Shown one piece after another: positions 1 to 7,859 of a stretch of DNA of 64,000 bases. The translations under genes and the position numbers were made by a program. Within the stretch, counting starts at the first letter, position 1. Each line of letters opens with the position of its first letter. Source of the DNA: UBA9620 sp965220695 (GTDB lineage: Bacteria; Acidobacteriota; Vicinamibacteria; Vicinamibacterales; UBA8438); assembly GCA_965220695.1 (NCBI GenBank), contig OZ244838.1, positions 3,844,001-3,908,000 of the forward strand, given 5' to 3'. The notes beneath the pieces were generated by a model that did not search any database, was not told the DNA's origin, and saw nothing but the letters and a program-made list of their open reading frames with translations.

Positions 1-1
1 A

Positions 2-2587
2 TTCCCCGTTCGCGGCCGTCCAGTGCCGCTCCATGCGGAGCTGCTCGAGGCCGACCCGGATGTCGGCTGTCGGGCGGGCGCCGTCTTGAGCGCGCAGCAC
101 GGCGACATCGTGTGGGTTTCCGCGAACGCGCGGATGCGGTGGCTCGGTCGTGACGATATGGTCGTGGACGAGGGGGAGGCGCTGTTACCCATTACCGAGC
201 GCACCTGGTTCGACATCGAGGTCGACAGCGAAGTAACCACCGTCTACACCCCGACAGCGCTCCTCACCGAGCGCCTGTGGCCGGCGTTCCTGCGCTTCGG
301 CGCCCGGATTCTCGGGTACGCGATTCTCGCCGAGGCGGAGACCGAAGTCGAGTTGCAGTCCCGCCGCCGGCGCGCCCGCGGAGCCAGGCGAGCATCGGTG
401 ACACGGACCCTCGAAGGCCTGGGCGAGGTGCTGGGCGTGTCGTACGGCAAGGGCCGTGCAGGGCCGGCGGGTCAGACGCCGTTGCAGGCGGCTGTACGCC
501 TGGTCGCCCAGTCGTGCGGCGTGTCCGCCGAAGTTCGGGAACGGTCCGGGGAGCAGAGCACCCCGGTGGGCACGTCCGAGGTGGCCGTAGTCGCGGAGAG
601 CCTTGCCCGCCGGGCCGGGATCCGCACGCGACGCATAACCCTCGCGCCTGGCTGGTGGAGACGCGACGGTCCGTCCTTCGTCGGCTTCACGGAATCGGAC
701 GAGAGACCGCTCGCCGTGCTCTCGACCCGCCGCGGGGGCTATCGCGCCGTCGATCCGGAGTCGGGGGCGGGGTTCGCGGTCAACCGCAGGCGTGCGGCCG
801 GGATCGCGTCCGAGGGGCTGGCGTTCTACCCGCCGTTGCCGGACGACGTAGGGAACCCGGCGAAAACGTTGCGCTTTACCCTGCACCGACGTGCGCAGGA
901 CTTCCGGACCGTGCTGGCCGTGGGCGCGCTGGGCGGAATCGCGGCGCTCCTGGTTCCGATCCTGACCGGGCAGGTACTCGCGGAGTTCATTCCGCGGGCC
1001 AACGTACCGGCGTGGGGGGCGGCGCTGGTCGCCCTGCTGCTGCTCGCCTTCGGCAACGCGGTCTTCTTCCTCGTACGGGGACTGGCCCTGCTGCGGATCG
1101 AGGGCCGCATCGACGAGCGCCTGCAGGCCGCTATCTGGAGCCGGCTGATCGCCTTGCCGGCGCCGTTCTTCCGGCGATTCGCGGCTGGCGATCTCGCCGC
1201 CCGCGCCAACGGCATCAGCGGCGTCCGCCAGATGTTGACGGGAACCGCGGTGCAGGCGGCGATAAGCGGTCTCTTCTCGATGTTCAGTTTGGCGTTGCTG
1301 TTCTACTACCACTGGCTGCTTGCGCTGTACGTCTGCGGCATGCTGCTCGTGATGGCGGGCACGACCTGCGTGTTTTCCTACGGGCAGGTGCGGCATTACC
1401 GCGACGTGTTCCGGATGCAGGGATCCATAGACGGATTCGTCCTCCAGATGATTGACGGCGTCTCCAAGCTCCGGGTGGCGAATGCGGAGAGCCATGCGCT
1501 TGCGCACTGGGCGCGCCGCTTCTCCGAGCAGAAGCGGGCGTCCCTTCTGGCCCGGCGCTGGGCGGCCGGGCAGCACGCCGTCACCGGCATGTTCCAGCCG
1601 CTGGCTTTGGCCGCCATCTACGGCGTCGTCTACTACGCCGGTCCGACCGGCGGGGCGCAGTCGGGGATGGGGTTGGCCGACTTCCTGTCGTTCAACGCCG
1701 CGTTCGGGCAGCTCACGGCGGCGGTCAACAACCTGACGGTCGCGCTGACCACGGCAGTCGGCGTGATTCCCTTACTGGAGCGCGTCAAGCCCGTGCTCGA
1801 CGAGCGACCCGAGCTGGCCGGGGCCGGCATCGATCCGGGTGACCTGGAGGGCGACATCGAGTTCTCGAACGTGACCTTCCGCTACGCGGCGAGGACGCCG
1901 AACGCGATCGAGGACGTGTCGTTCCGCATCCGGCAAGGGGAGTACGTGGCCTTCGTCGGTCCTTCCGGCTGCGGGAAGTCGACCATTTACCGTCTCCTGC
2001 TCGGTTTCGAGCAACCGACATCGGGGTCGGTCTTTCTGGACGGGCACGACCTGTCGGGGCTCGATATGGTGGCGGTTCGGCAACGCATGGGCGTGGTCCT
2101 GCAGCACGGACAACTCGTTGCCGGCAGCATCTACGAGAACATCGCCGGCATGTCGCCGCTGAGCGCCGACGACGCCTGGGCGGCGGCGCGATCGGCCGCG
2201 CTCGAGGACGACATTCGCGCGATGCCGATGGAGATGCGCACGGTGGTGCCGGCCGACGGCGCGGGGCTCTCCGTCGGTCAGAAGCAACGCTTGCTCATCG
2301 CCCGCGCGTTGGCCCGCCGGCCACGCGTCCTGTTGTTCGACGAGGCAACCAGCGCACTTGACAACCGCGCGCAGGCGATCGTGCAGGCGGCGTTGAAGAG
2401 GACCGGCGCGACTCGCGTCGTGATCGCCCACCGGCTCAGCTCCATCCGCGACGTCGACCGGATCTTCGTGCTCGACCACGGGCGAATCGTCGAGACCGGC
2501 ACGTACGACGACCTCGTCGCCCGCGACGGCACGTTCGCTGCACTCGCCCGCCGGCAACTCGTACAGACGTCGGGGAACAACAGGTGA
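2..2587 (+). CDS. NHLM-type peptide exporter, ABC permease/ATP-binding protein (5' partial)
   Basis: Membrane ABC exporter predicted to secrete a ribosomally made peptide with a nitrile-hydratase- or Nif11-like leader (NHLM_micro_ABC2-like). The frame is open to the window edge, so the first in-frame GTG at 23 need not be the start. About 290 N-terminal residues form the soluble region typical of this type, which lacks the cysteine protease of its ABC1 partner. A multi-span transmembrane domain follows (roughly residues 290-570, counting from 23), then an ATPase domain. The ATPase has Walker A GPSGCGKST near residue 647, the Q-loop VLQHGQ, a signature LSVGQKQR, Walker B LLFDEATSALD and the switch His in VIAHRLS, so it looks active. 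No leader-bearing precursor was seen downstream; the other cluster genes should lie before the window. Confidence 0.85.
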   Translation, partial: FPVRGRPVPLHAELLEADPDVGCRAGAVLSAQHGDIVWVSANARMRWLGRDDMVVDEGEALLPITERTWFDIEVDSEVTTVYTPTALLTERLWPAFLRFGARILGYAILAEAETEVELQSRRRRARGARRASVTRTLEGLGEVLGVSYGKGRAGPAGQTPLQAAVRLVAQSCGVSAEVRERSGEQSTPVGTSEVAVVAESLARRAGIRTRRITLAPGWWRRDGPSFVGFTESDERPLAVLSTRRGGYRAVDPESGAGFAVNRRRAAGIASEGLAFYPPLPDDVGNPAKTLRFTLHRRAQDFRTVLAVGALGGIAALLVPILTGQVLAEFIPRANVPAWGAALVALLLLAFGNAVFFLVRGLALLRIEGRIDERLQAAIWSRLIALPAPFFRRFAAGDLAARANGISGVRQMLTGTAVQAAISGLFSMFSLALLFYYHWLLALYVCGMLLVMAGTTCVFSYGQVRHYRDVFRMQGSIDGFVLQMIDGVSKLRVANAESHALAHWARRFSEQKRASLLARRWAAGQHAVTGMFQPLALAAIYGVVYYAGPTGGAQSGMGLADFLSFNAAFGQLTAAVNNLTVALTTAVGVIPLLERVKPVLDERPELAGAGIDPGDLEGDIEFSNVTFRYAARTPNAIEDVSFRIRQGEYVAFVGPSGCGKSTIYRLLLGFEQPTSGSVFLDGHDLSGLDMVAVRQRMGVVLQHGQLVAGSIYENIAGMSPLSADDAWAAARSAALEDDIRAMPMEMRTVVPADGAGLSVGQKQRLLIARALARRPRVLLFDEATSALDNRAQAIVQAALKRTGATRVVIAHRLSSIRDVDRIFVLDHGRIVETGTYDDLVARDGTFAALARRQLVQTSGNNR

Positions 2588-2823
2588 CTCATCGGCAGGT
2601 TGACGTTCCAGGCGCGCGAGTCGTCGCAAGCGATCGACATGACGGTGCTTGACGCACGGCCGGTGGAGGGGTCGGGCAAAGAACGACATGCGCAACTCTC
2701 CGCACCTGTCGGACGGACACGACGTCGATGAGGCGGGGAACCTGATCTCCTGCGCCTACGTCGACTTCCGCGACCCCCGCGGAACCGGTTCCAATCACGG
2801 CCCTCCAGAAGGCGTCGTCGAAG

Positions 2824-3336
2824 CGGCGCGCGATTCCGGGCTGCGGGGCGATCCGGATCTCGAAGCCGAGCTGCTTCCTTGGACTGGGAGAAGGGCTCGT
2901 TGCGCAGGGCGGCGCAGGCCACGAAGGGTCTTGCCCGGCCGCCGCGAGCGCGGAACCGGCGCCTGACAGCGACCTGGAGGCGGTGCCGGCCGAGGTCTCC
3001 TACGGCCGCAACGGCTGGATCTACTGCGCGTCGATCGCGCCGGAGACGCCACGTGAGCGGGCCGCGTGGCGGAGGCGATGCCCGGAGGGTATGACGCCGT
3101 CTCGCCCATCCGCCGGTCGCGGGCGTTCGCGCGGGCGCTGGGCACGATGGCGGCCGAGCAGGCCGGCGCGCCGGGCCGAATAGTCCTGCTGTGGAACACG
3201 GTGGACGGCGACACGTTCTCGACGGCGCACAGGAGCCAGACGGTCTACCACGGTCCCGTCGTTTACGCCGACGAGCCGTTCCGGCGGCTGGAGCGGACGC
3301 ATCGGATCTGGAGCTGCGCCTGCTGCTCGTGTTCCC
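2824..3336 (+). pseudogene. relic of an uncharacterised protein gene with two frameshifts
   Basis: No single frame is open, but three consecutive stretches read as one natural-looking protein. Frame of 2983 carries ...FLGLGEGLVAQGG... and EVSYGRNGWIYCASIAPETP. After about 3086 the reading moves to the frame of 3066 (GGYDAVSPIRRSRAFARAL, LLWNTVDGDTFSTAHRSQTV, YHGPVVYADEPFRRLE). Near 3299 it moves again, to SDLELRLLLVF. The coherent fragments with two shifts indicate a decayed gene rather than a shadow frame. I do not recognise a named family and give no function. It ends abruptly where integrase-like sequence begins. Confidence 0.5.
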
Positions 3337-3534
3337 CAGCCGCGGTGGGAAACCGATCTCCGAGATGAGGCTGGCCAAGCTGCTCCAGGCCGACCAGATC
3401 GGGGCCGTACCGCACGGATTCCGGTCCAGCTTTCGGGATTGGGCGGCTGAGGAGACGGATTATCCGCGTGAGGTGGTCGAGGCGGCGCTTGCCCACGTCG
3501 TGCACAAATAAGGTCGAGGCGGCGTACGCAAGGA
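3325..3534 (+). pseudogene. tyrosine recombinase (phage-type integrase) C-terminal remnant
   Basis: Only the C-terminal catalytic end remains: GGKPISEMRLAKLLQ, then PHGFRSSFRDWAAEE (the His-x-x-Arg of the active site), then EAALAHVV (second His). The tyrosine-bearing NKVEAAYAR follows in another frame. One extra base in CACAAATAAGG near 3508 makes a TAA stop just before the nucleophile segment, so even this fragment is frameshifted. The N-terminal two-thirds is missing and is replaced by an unrelated relic. It suggests an integrated element once ended or began here, next to the three-gene cassette at 3549-5935. Confidence 0.75.
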
Positions 3535-3548
3535 AGTATCATTTCTTG

Positions 3549-4250
3549 GTGCCGACCGAGACGGAAATCAGCGGGGCGACAGTTGTCCTCCTCGGCGACT
3601 TCAATCCCGCGATCTTCACCCCGGCCTGGTTCGCGATGCACGGCCTGTTACCGCAGGGAGCCTCAGACACCGCCGACTTGCGGGTTGCTCATCGCCAGGC
3701 GACGGTGTTCTCGACCGACTGGCTCTTTCTCCAGGTCACCACCGACCGCTTCAGGGCTGACACGCAGCAGGCGCCGCATGTTCGCGTCCGCGACCTCGTC
3801 GTGCGAGTGTTCGGCGAGCACCCGCACCATACGCCCATCAAGGCACTGGGGATCAACCGCAACGTGCACTTTCGAGTCGGGAGTTTGGCGGGGCGGGACC
3901 AGATCGGTTCGGCTCTGGCGCCGCTGGAGCCCTGGGGACACTGGTGTCAGGAGCTGGAGCTGGACGGAAAGCACGGTGGGATGACATCAGTGACGATGTC
4001 GCAGTTGCGTCCGCAGGACAGGGCTCAAGGCGGGTCCGTGAACATCAAGGTGGAACCATCCGCTCGCATCGCCGACGGATTGGGCGTGTATGTCGAAATT
4101 AACGACCATTACGCGGCGGCTGATGCCGCCTCCAGCGGCGCCGCGCAACTGATGGATTTGCTTCAAGACCGCTTCGACGCATCGCTCCGACGCAGCGATG
4201 ACATAATCGATCACATCATGTCCCTGTCGAAGGAATCGGAGGTATCGTGA
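3549..4250 (+). CDS. uncharacterised protein, first gene of a three-gene cassette
   Basis: A protein of 233 residues counted from GTG 3549. An upstream start at 3468 is open but would run through the integrase relic, so 3549 is preferred. The N-terminal part is beta-rich (TEISGATVVLLGDFNPAIFT, PAWFAMHGLLP). The middle has TPIKALGINRNVHFRV, and the C-terminal half has VNIKVEPSARIADGLGVYVE followed by INDHY. There is no signal peptide or membrane span. I have the impression of having seen similar unnamed proteins in other bacteria but know no function. Its stop overlaps the next start (GTGA), so the two are probably translated together. Confidence 0.65.
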   Translation: MPTETEISGATVVLLGDFNPAIFTPAWFAMHGLLPQGASDTADLRVAHRQATVFSTDWLFLQVTTDRFRADTQQAPHVRVRDLVVRVFGEHPHHTPIKALGINRNVHFRVGSLAGRDQIGSALAPLEPWGHWCQELELDGKHGGMTSVTMSQLRPQDRAQGGSVNIKVEPSARIADGLGVYVEINDHYAAADAASSGAAQLMDLLQDRFDASLRRSDDIIDHIMSLSKESEVS

Positions 4251-4864
4251 CACGCACGGGGCAATCCGACCAGTTGCCGTCGATGTTCAGTCTTGCGCCG
4301 TCTCCACGGAGCGACGCATCCGGAATCGATGCCGCCCAAGTACTCGTTCGGACCGTGGACGAGGCGGTGCAATGGGTATTGTCTCCCTCGTTCGAAGCGC
4401 AGGCCGGCCGCGACGCGAAAGGGCAAGCCGCGCAGACCGAAACGCCGGTCTGGCTTGCCGATCGTGCAGGACACCGCGCAGGCGCTGCTCCGGTCTTGAG
4501 CTTTCCACCTCGACCCGCTCCTGAGCCGCCGAGGGCGACGCTGCATGCCCTGCAGGAGTGGGAGGGTTACGTCGTCGAAGTCCGCAGCGGCGAGTTCTTG
4601 GCGCGGCTCGTCGACCTGACCGCGGGCTCGACTCATGAGGAGGAGGAAGCCTTCATACCCCGGGCGGAGATCTCCGAGCGTGACGCCGCCACAGTGGGTG
4701 TCGGCAGTATCTTCCGTTGGGTCATCGGCTACGAACTATCTCCAGCCGGCACGAAGAAGCGCGTATCCCAGATCGTGTTCCGCGACCCGCCCAGGATGAT
4801 GGAGCGCGACTTCCGGGAAAGTCGAAGTTGGGCACGCGAGACGATCCAGGCGTTCAAGCGGTGA
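4247..4864 (+). CDS. uncharacterised protein with a possible S1/OB-like C-terminal domain
   Basis: A 205-residue soluble protein. The first 90 residues are low in conserved features. Residues about 100-190 (ALQEWEGYVVEVRSGEFLAR through EEEAFIPRAEIS, VGSIFRWVIGYE and KKRVSQIVFRDPP) have the strand-rich look of an OB/S1-type fold or a small beta-barrel, which is a guess from sequence texture. The start GTG at 4247 overlaps the upstream stop and the stop at 4862-4864 overlaps the GTG of the next gene at 4861, so it is the middle gene of a coupled operon. No catalytic motif is visible. The function is unknown. Confidence 0.6.
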   Translation: MTRTGQSDQLPSMFSLAPSPRSDASGIDAAQVLVRTVDEAVQWVLSPSFEAQAGRDAKGQAAQTETPVWLADRAGHRAGAAPVLSFPPRPAPEPPRATLHALQEWEGYVVEVRSGEFLARLVDLTAGSTHEEEEAFIPRAEISERDAATVGVGSIFRWVIGYELSPAGTKKRVSQIVFRDPPRMMERDFRESRSWARETIQAFKR

Positions 4865-5935
4865 CGGCTCGGGGTCACCCGCCGCGGGATGATGAGTTCG
4901 AGTTGACTCTCCTGGGTCCCGGATACGGAGAATGCGTCGTTCTGCACATTGGCGGCGGCGCCTGGATTCTGGTGGACTCGTGCGGGCGCGCCGATGCCCC
5001 GGCGGCCCTCGACTACCTGCGGAGCCTCGGCCTCGAGCCGTCTCAGGTCGTCGTGCTCATCGTGGCCACACATTGGCACGACGACCACATACGCGGCATG
5101 GCGCGGATGGTCTAGGTGTGTGCCGATGCCGACTTCAGTTGCGCCAGCGTTTCTCTGCCGCGAGGAGTTTCTCGTCGCCGTCCATGCTCTGGAGGGTCGT
5201 CACGTCGCGGCTTTCGGCTCCGGGTTGCGCGAGATCTGCGGTGCCTTCACCCGACTCCGCACGGCCGGCGTCAAGCCGACATGGGCTATCGCCAACCGTG
5301 TGGTCTCTTCCAGAGGTCCGTGCCAAGTATGGTCGCTTGCACCTTCGAACAGTGTCTTCGGGGACTTCCTGCGAGAGCTGGGGCGCTTGTTGCCTGAGGC
5401 GGGCCAAGCGGAGACGAGAATGCCCAGCCTCTCACCCAACGACGTCGCCGTCGTGCTCTGGATCGCCGTGGGTGACATCACGGTTCTGCTCGGGTCCGAT
5501 CTGGAGCGGCGTGGCTGGGCGACCGTCGTTCGCGATACCGGGCGCCCGAATGGCAAGGCATCGGTGTTCAAGGTGGCACACCATGGCTCGGAGAGCGCCG
5601 ATGAACCACGCGTGTGGCAGAGGATGCTGGAGCGAGATCCCTATGCGGTGATCACTCCGTGGAAGCGCGGTGGGCGCGTTGTGCCGAACCGTCTCGACAA
5701 GCAGCGAATCCTGTCCATGACCCCCAACGCGTATGTGAGCTCAACGGCCGAGTCGACCGCCCCAGCTCGTAGCCGGCCCACCATGGTCGAACGCACGGTC
5801 CGCCAATCGGGCATCAGGCTCCGGCGGACGCCGACGCCGGACGGTGTTCGTCTCCGCCGACAGATCGGGTCGGGCGCTTCATGGGCGGTCGAGCGATTCG
5901 GCTCCGCCTGCCATCTTAGGGATTTCGCCGTCTAG
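4861..5935 (+). pseudogene. MBL-fold metallo-hydrolase (ComEC/Rec2-like type), interrupted
   Basis: The N-terminal part starts at GTG 4861 and reads LLGPGYGECVVLHIG, ILVDSCG and the metal-binding ATHWHDDHIRGMARM, then meets a TAG at 5113-5115. Protein-like sequence continues past the stop (VCADADFSCA) and then shifts by one frame near 5140-5150 to AFLCREEFLVAVHAL. From there it runs openly through DITVLLGSDLERRGW and VFKVAHHGSESADEP to a stop at 5933-5935. The THxHxDH-type motif appears as THWHDDH and the later AHHGS is typical of ComEC-like MBL enzymes, suggesting a hydrolase acting on a phosphodiester or small molecule. With a nonsense codon plus a frameshift it is probably dead, unless these are sequence errors. 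The stop codon lies inside the left inverted repeat of the following insertion element. Confidence 0.75.
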
Positions 5936-5968
5936 ACGATATGGAATGACCGGCTCGCTATCGTGCTG

Positions 5969-5992
5969 TTGTCGTGTGCGAGCACGCGACAA
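5969..5992 (+). other. hairpin upstream of the IS110 transposase
   Basis: TTGTCGTGTG and CACGCGACAA pair over ten positions (one G-U) around a CGAG loop. It lies between the left end of the element and the transposase start, so it could be part of a regulatory leader or of a left-end RNA. No function can be assigned from sequence alone. Confidence 0.5.
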
Positions 5993-6067
5993 GGTGGCCG
6001 AGGCCGCCTACGATACGCGGGTTGACACCGAACGCGGCATCAGAGCCGCAGACGAAAGGAGCCGGTC

Positions 6068-7162
6068 ATGAGCGAGCCTATCACCTATGTGGGCATCGAT
6101 GCGCACGCGGCGGAGTTGCAGGTGGCGCTGTTGGCCCCGGAGGCCTCTACGCCCGTCACCTGGACGGTGCGGAACGAATCTCGGGCGGTGGCGCGGCTGC
6201 GCCGGAAGCTGGAACGGGCGGCAGCGGGTCCGATTGCTTGCTGCTACGAAGCCGGACCGTGCGGCTATGCGTTGCAGCGGCAGCTTGAGGGGGGCCGGGT
6301 TTGCTGCCAGGTGATCGCGCCGGCGTTGGTGCCGCGCAAGCCCGGCGAACGGGTCAAGACCGACCGGCGAGACGCGCGGAAGTTGGCCGAGTTGCACCGG
6401 GCGGGCCTGCTGACGGTGGTGCGGGCGCCGACACCGGCGGAGGAAGCGGTACGGGACCTGTGCCGGGCTCGCGATGACGCGCGCGTGGACCGACAGCGCT
6501 GTCGGCACCGCCTCGGCAAACTTCTGCTTCGCCGCGGGTTGCATTACGCGGGCCGTGCGTGGACCCAGGCGCACCGGCGCTGGGTCGATGGTCTGAGCTG
6601 GTCGCATGCGGCCGAGCGGGTCGTCGTCGAGGACTACCTGCTGGCGATCGACCACCTCGATGCTCGGCTGGGGGAGTTGGACGCGCAGTTGGTCACGGTG
6701 GCCGGCAGCGATCCGTATCGGCAGCCGGTGGGCTGGTTGCGGTGCTTTCGCGGCATAGACACGCTGACCGCGATACTGCTGCTCGCCGAGCTGCACGAGG
6801 TGCAGCGGTTCCCGACGGCGCGGGCGCTGATGGCGTATCTCGGGCTGGTGCCGGGAGAGCACTCCAGTGGCGAGAGGCACCGCCGCGGGCCGATCACGAA
6901 GACGGGCAACACGCTGGCGCGACGGCTGGTGGTGGAAGCGGCGTGGCATTATCGGCACCGGCCCGGCGTCAGCCGGACGCTTGCCGAACGGCGGCGCGGG
7001 CAACCGGGGCGTGTGATTGCCATGGCCGACAAGGCGCAGCAGCGGTTGTGTCGCCGCTTCCGACGGCTGGCCGAGCACAAACCGGGTCCGGTCGTGACGG
7101 TGGCTGTGGCGCGGGAACTGGTCGGGTTTCTGTGGGCGGCCTTGCACCCGGAGACGGCGTGA
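6068..7162 (+). CDS. IS110-family transposase (DEDD recombinase)
   Basis: A 364-residue recombinase that moves its element as a circular intermediate under RNA guidance. The N-terminal RuvC-like DEDD domain shows D11 in VGIDAH, E61 in CYEAGPCGY, and D99 and D102 in KTDRRDARKLA. The C-terminal Tnp20 domain has MAYLGLVPGEHSSGERHRRG with the catalytic serine candidates S267/S268, followed by ITKTGNTLARRLVVEAAWHY. Length and order match complete family members, so the protein looks functional. A good ribosome-binding site (AAAGGAG about 7 bases upstream) supports ATG 6068. Confidence 0.95.
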   Translation: MSEPITYVGIDAHAAELQVALLAPEASTPVTWTVRNESRAVARLRRKLERAAAGPIACCYEAGPCGYALQRQLEGGRVCCQVIAPALVPRKPGERVKTDRRDARKLAELHRAGLLTVVRAPTPAEEAVRDLCRARDDARVDRQRCRHRLGKLLLRRGLHYAGRAWTQAHRRWVDGLSWSHAAERVVVEDYLLAIDHLDARLGELDAQLVTVAGSDPYRQPVGWLRCFRGIDTLTAILLLAELHEVQRFPTARALMAYLGLVPGEHSSGERHRRGPITKTGNTLARRLVVEAAWHYRHRPGVSRTLAERRRGQPGRVIAMADKAQQRLCRRFRRLAEHKPGPVVTVAVARELVGFLWAALHPETA

Positions 7163-7240
7163 CCGCGGCGTGGTGCCTGGCATTGGGCGCACGGATGTCC
7201 GATGTCGAGCGAGGAGGCTGCGCGGCTTTGGCGCCAGAAC

Positions 7241-7421
7241 CACCGGGGTGGGCGTCGCGTCAAGCCGCGCATGCGCGGCTCCTTCGCTTCGCTACGGCCC
7301 GGCGGGTGACCCGACGCCCACCCCGGTGAACGGGCTTGATAGGGCCGAAAGCAAGCTTCCGGCCAGAACTGACCGGAACGTGAAACGGTCTGATGAGGGA
7401 CCGTCGAGACGGCGAACGGTC
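7241..7421 (+). ncRNA. structured non-coding region after the IS110 transposase, candidate bridge/seek RNA
   Basis: Several strong base-paired elements lie in series. A perfect 17-bp inverted repeat pairs 7241-7257 (CACCGGGGTGGGCGTCG) with 7312-7328. It encloses an 18-bp perfect palindrome AGCCGCGCATGCGCGGCT at 7263-7280. A hairpin at 7357-7378 has arms TTCCGG/CCGGAA. ACGGTC at 7385-7390 and again at 7416-7421 can each pair with GACCGT at 7399-7404, giving two alternative stems. No reading frame here looks real. The position after the transposase matches where IS1111-group elements encode their guide RNA; the assignment is an inference and the transcript ends are unknown. Confidence 0.5.
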
Positions 7422-7701
7422 ACAGGCACGATCCGGAGAACGGGCGACCTGGCTGCATGCGATCCGGACGGCATCGCCGCTCCCAACTCGCGATTCTAGA
7501 CGGCCCACTCTCCCGACGAATCACCGTCATGTGTGCGCTGCCACGGGCAACCGTGATAATCACCGAATAACAGCGTGACTCGTCGTCGAAGCGCCCTGTG
7601 ACCGTTCGTCGTCTCGGCGGCCCACGCCAAGGCAGTACGGCCCATGGAGACCGAAACCCAAGCGCGAACGCACGCAGGTTGACAAGGGGTCATTCCATAA
7701 C

Positions 7702-7859
7702 AGCAGCCCGTGGTGAAACCGCGCGTAGCACCGAGACCCGGTCGTAACAATGCCGCGGCCGGCCAGCGCAAGGCGTGACGAGGGAGCATATTGGGCATAT
7801 GTGACCGAGGAACAACGCCGTCCAGCCGGGATGCAGCGGGGCTTTCACCACGGGCTGCT
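7702..7859. mobile_element. MITE-like repeat, copy 1 (158 bp)
   Basis: Perfect 17-bp terminal inverted repeats: AGCAGCCCGTGGTGAAA at 7702-7718 and TTTCACCACGGGCTGCT at 7843-7859. The interior contains GCATATTGGGCATATG and ACCGAGGAACAACGC, which recur with few changes in the copy at 27460-27625. It codes for nothing plausible. Its right end overlaps the stop codon of the neighbouring minus-strand gene. The 7505-7701 interval between the IS element and this repeat shows no recognisable feature. Confidence 0.8.

Larger units (their letters stand above)
5927..7504 (+). mobile_element. IS110-family element (IS1111-like layout), about 1.58 kb
   Basis: Bounded by a 10-bp inverted repeat: GCCGTCTAGA at 5927-5936 and TCTAGACGGC at 7495-7504. 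It contains one DEDD transposase (6068-7162) with 132 bp before it and about 340 bp of non-coding DNA after it. IS1111-group elements are known for short, subterminal inverted repeats and for a guide (seek/bridge) RNA in the region downstream of the transposase, which matches this layout. The exact ends are uncertain because TCTAGA is itself palindromic and this family does not make target duplications. Confidence 0.65.

Noticed and set aside
5099..5120. Programmed frameshift or stop read-through in the MBL gene
   Set aside because: Two separate lesions and no slippery site or stimulatory structure make ordinary decay or sequence error more likely.
7390..7415. CTGATGAGG...GGCGAA pattern resembling a hammerhead ribozyme core
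   Set aside because: The CUGAUGA and GAA boxes are present, but stem II does not pair properly and the A after GAA is replaced by C. It is better explained as part of the IS element's structured region.
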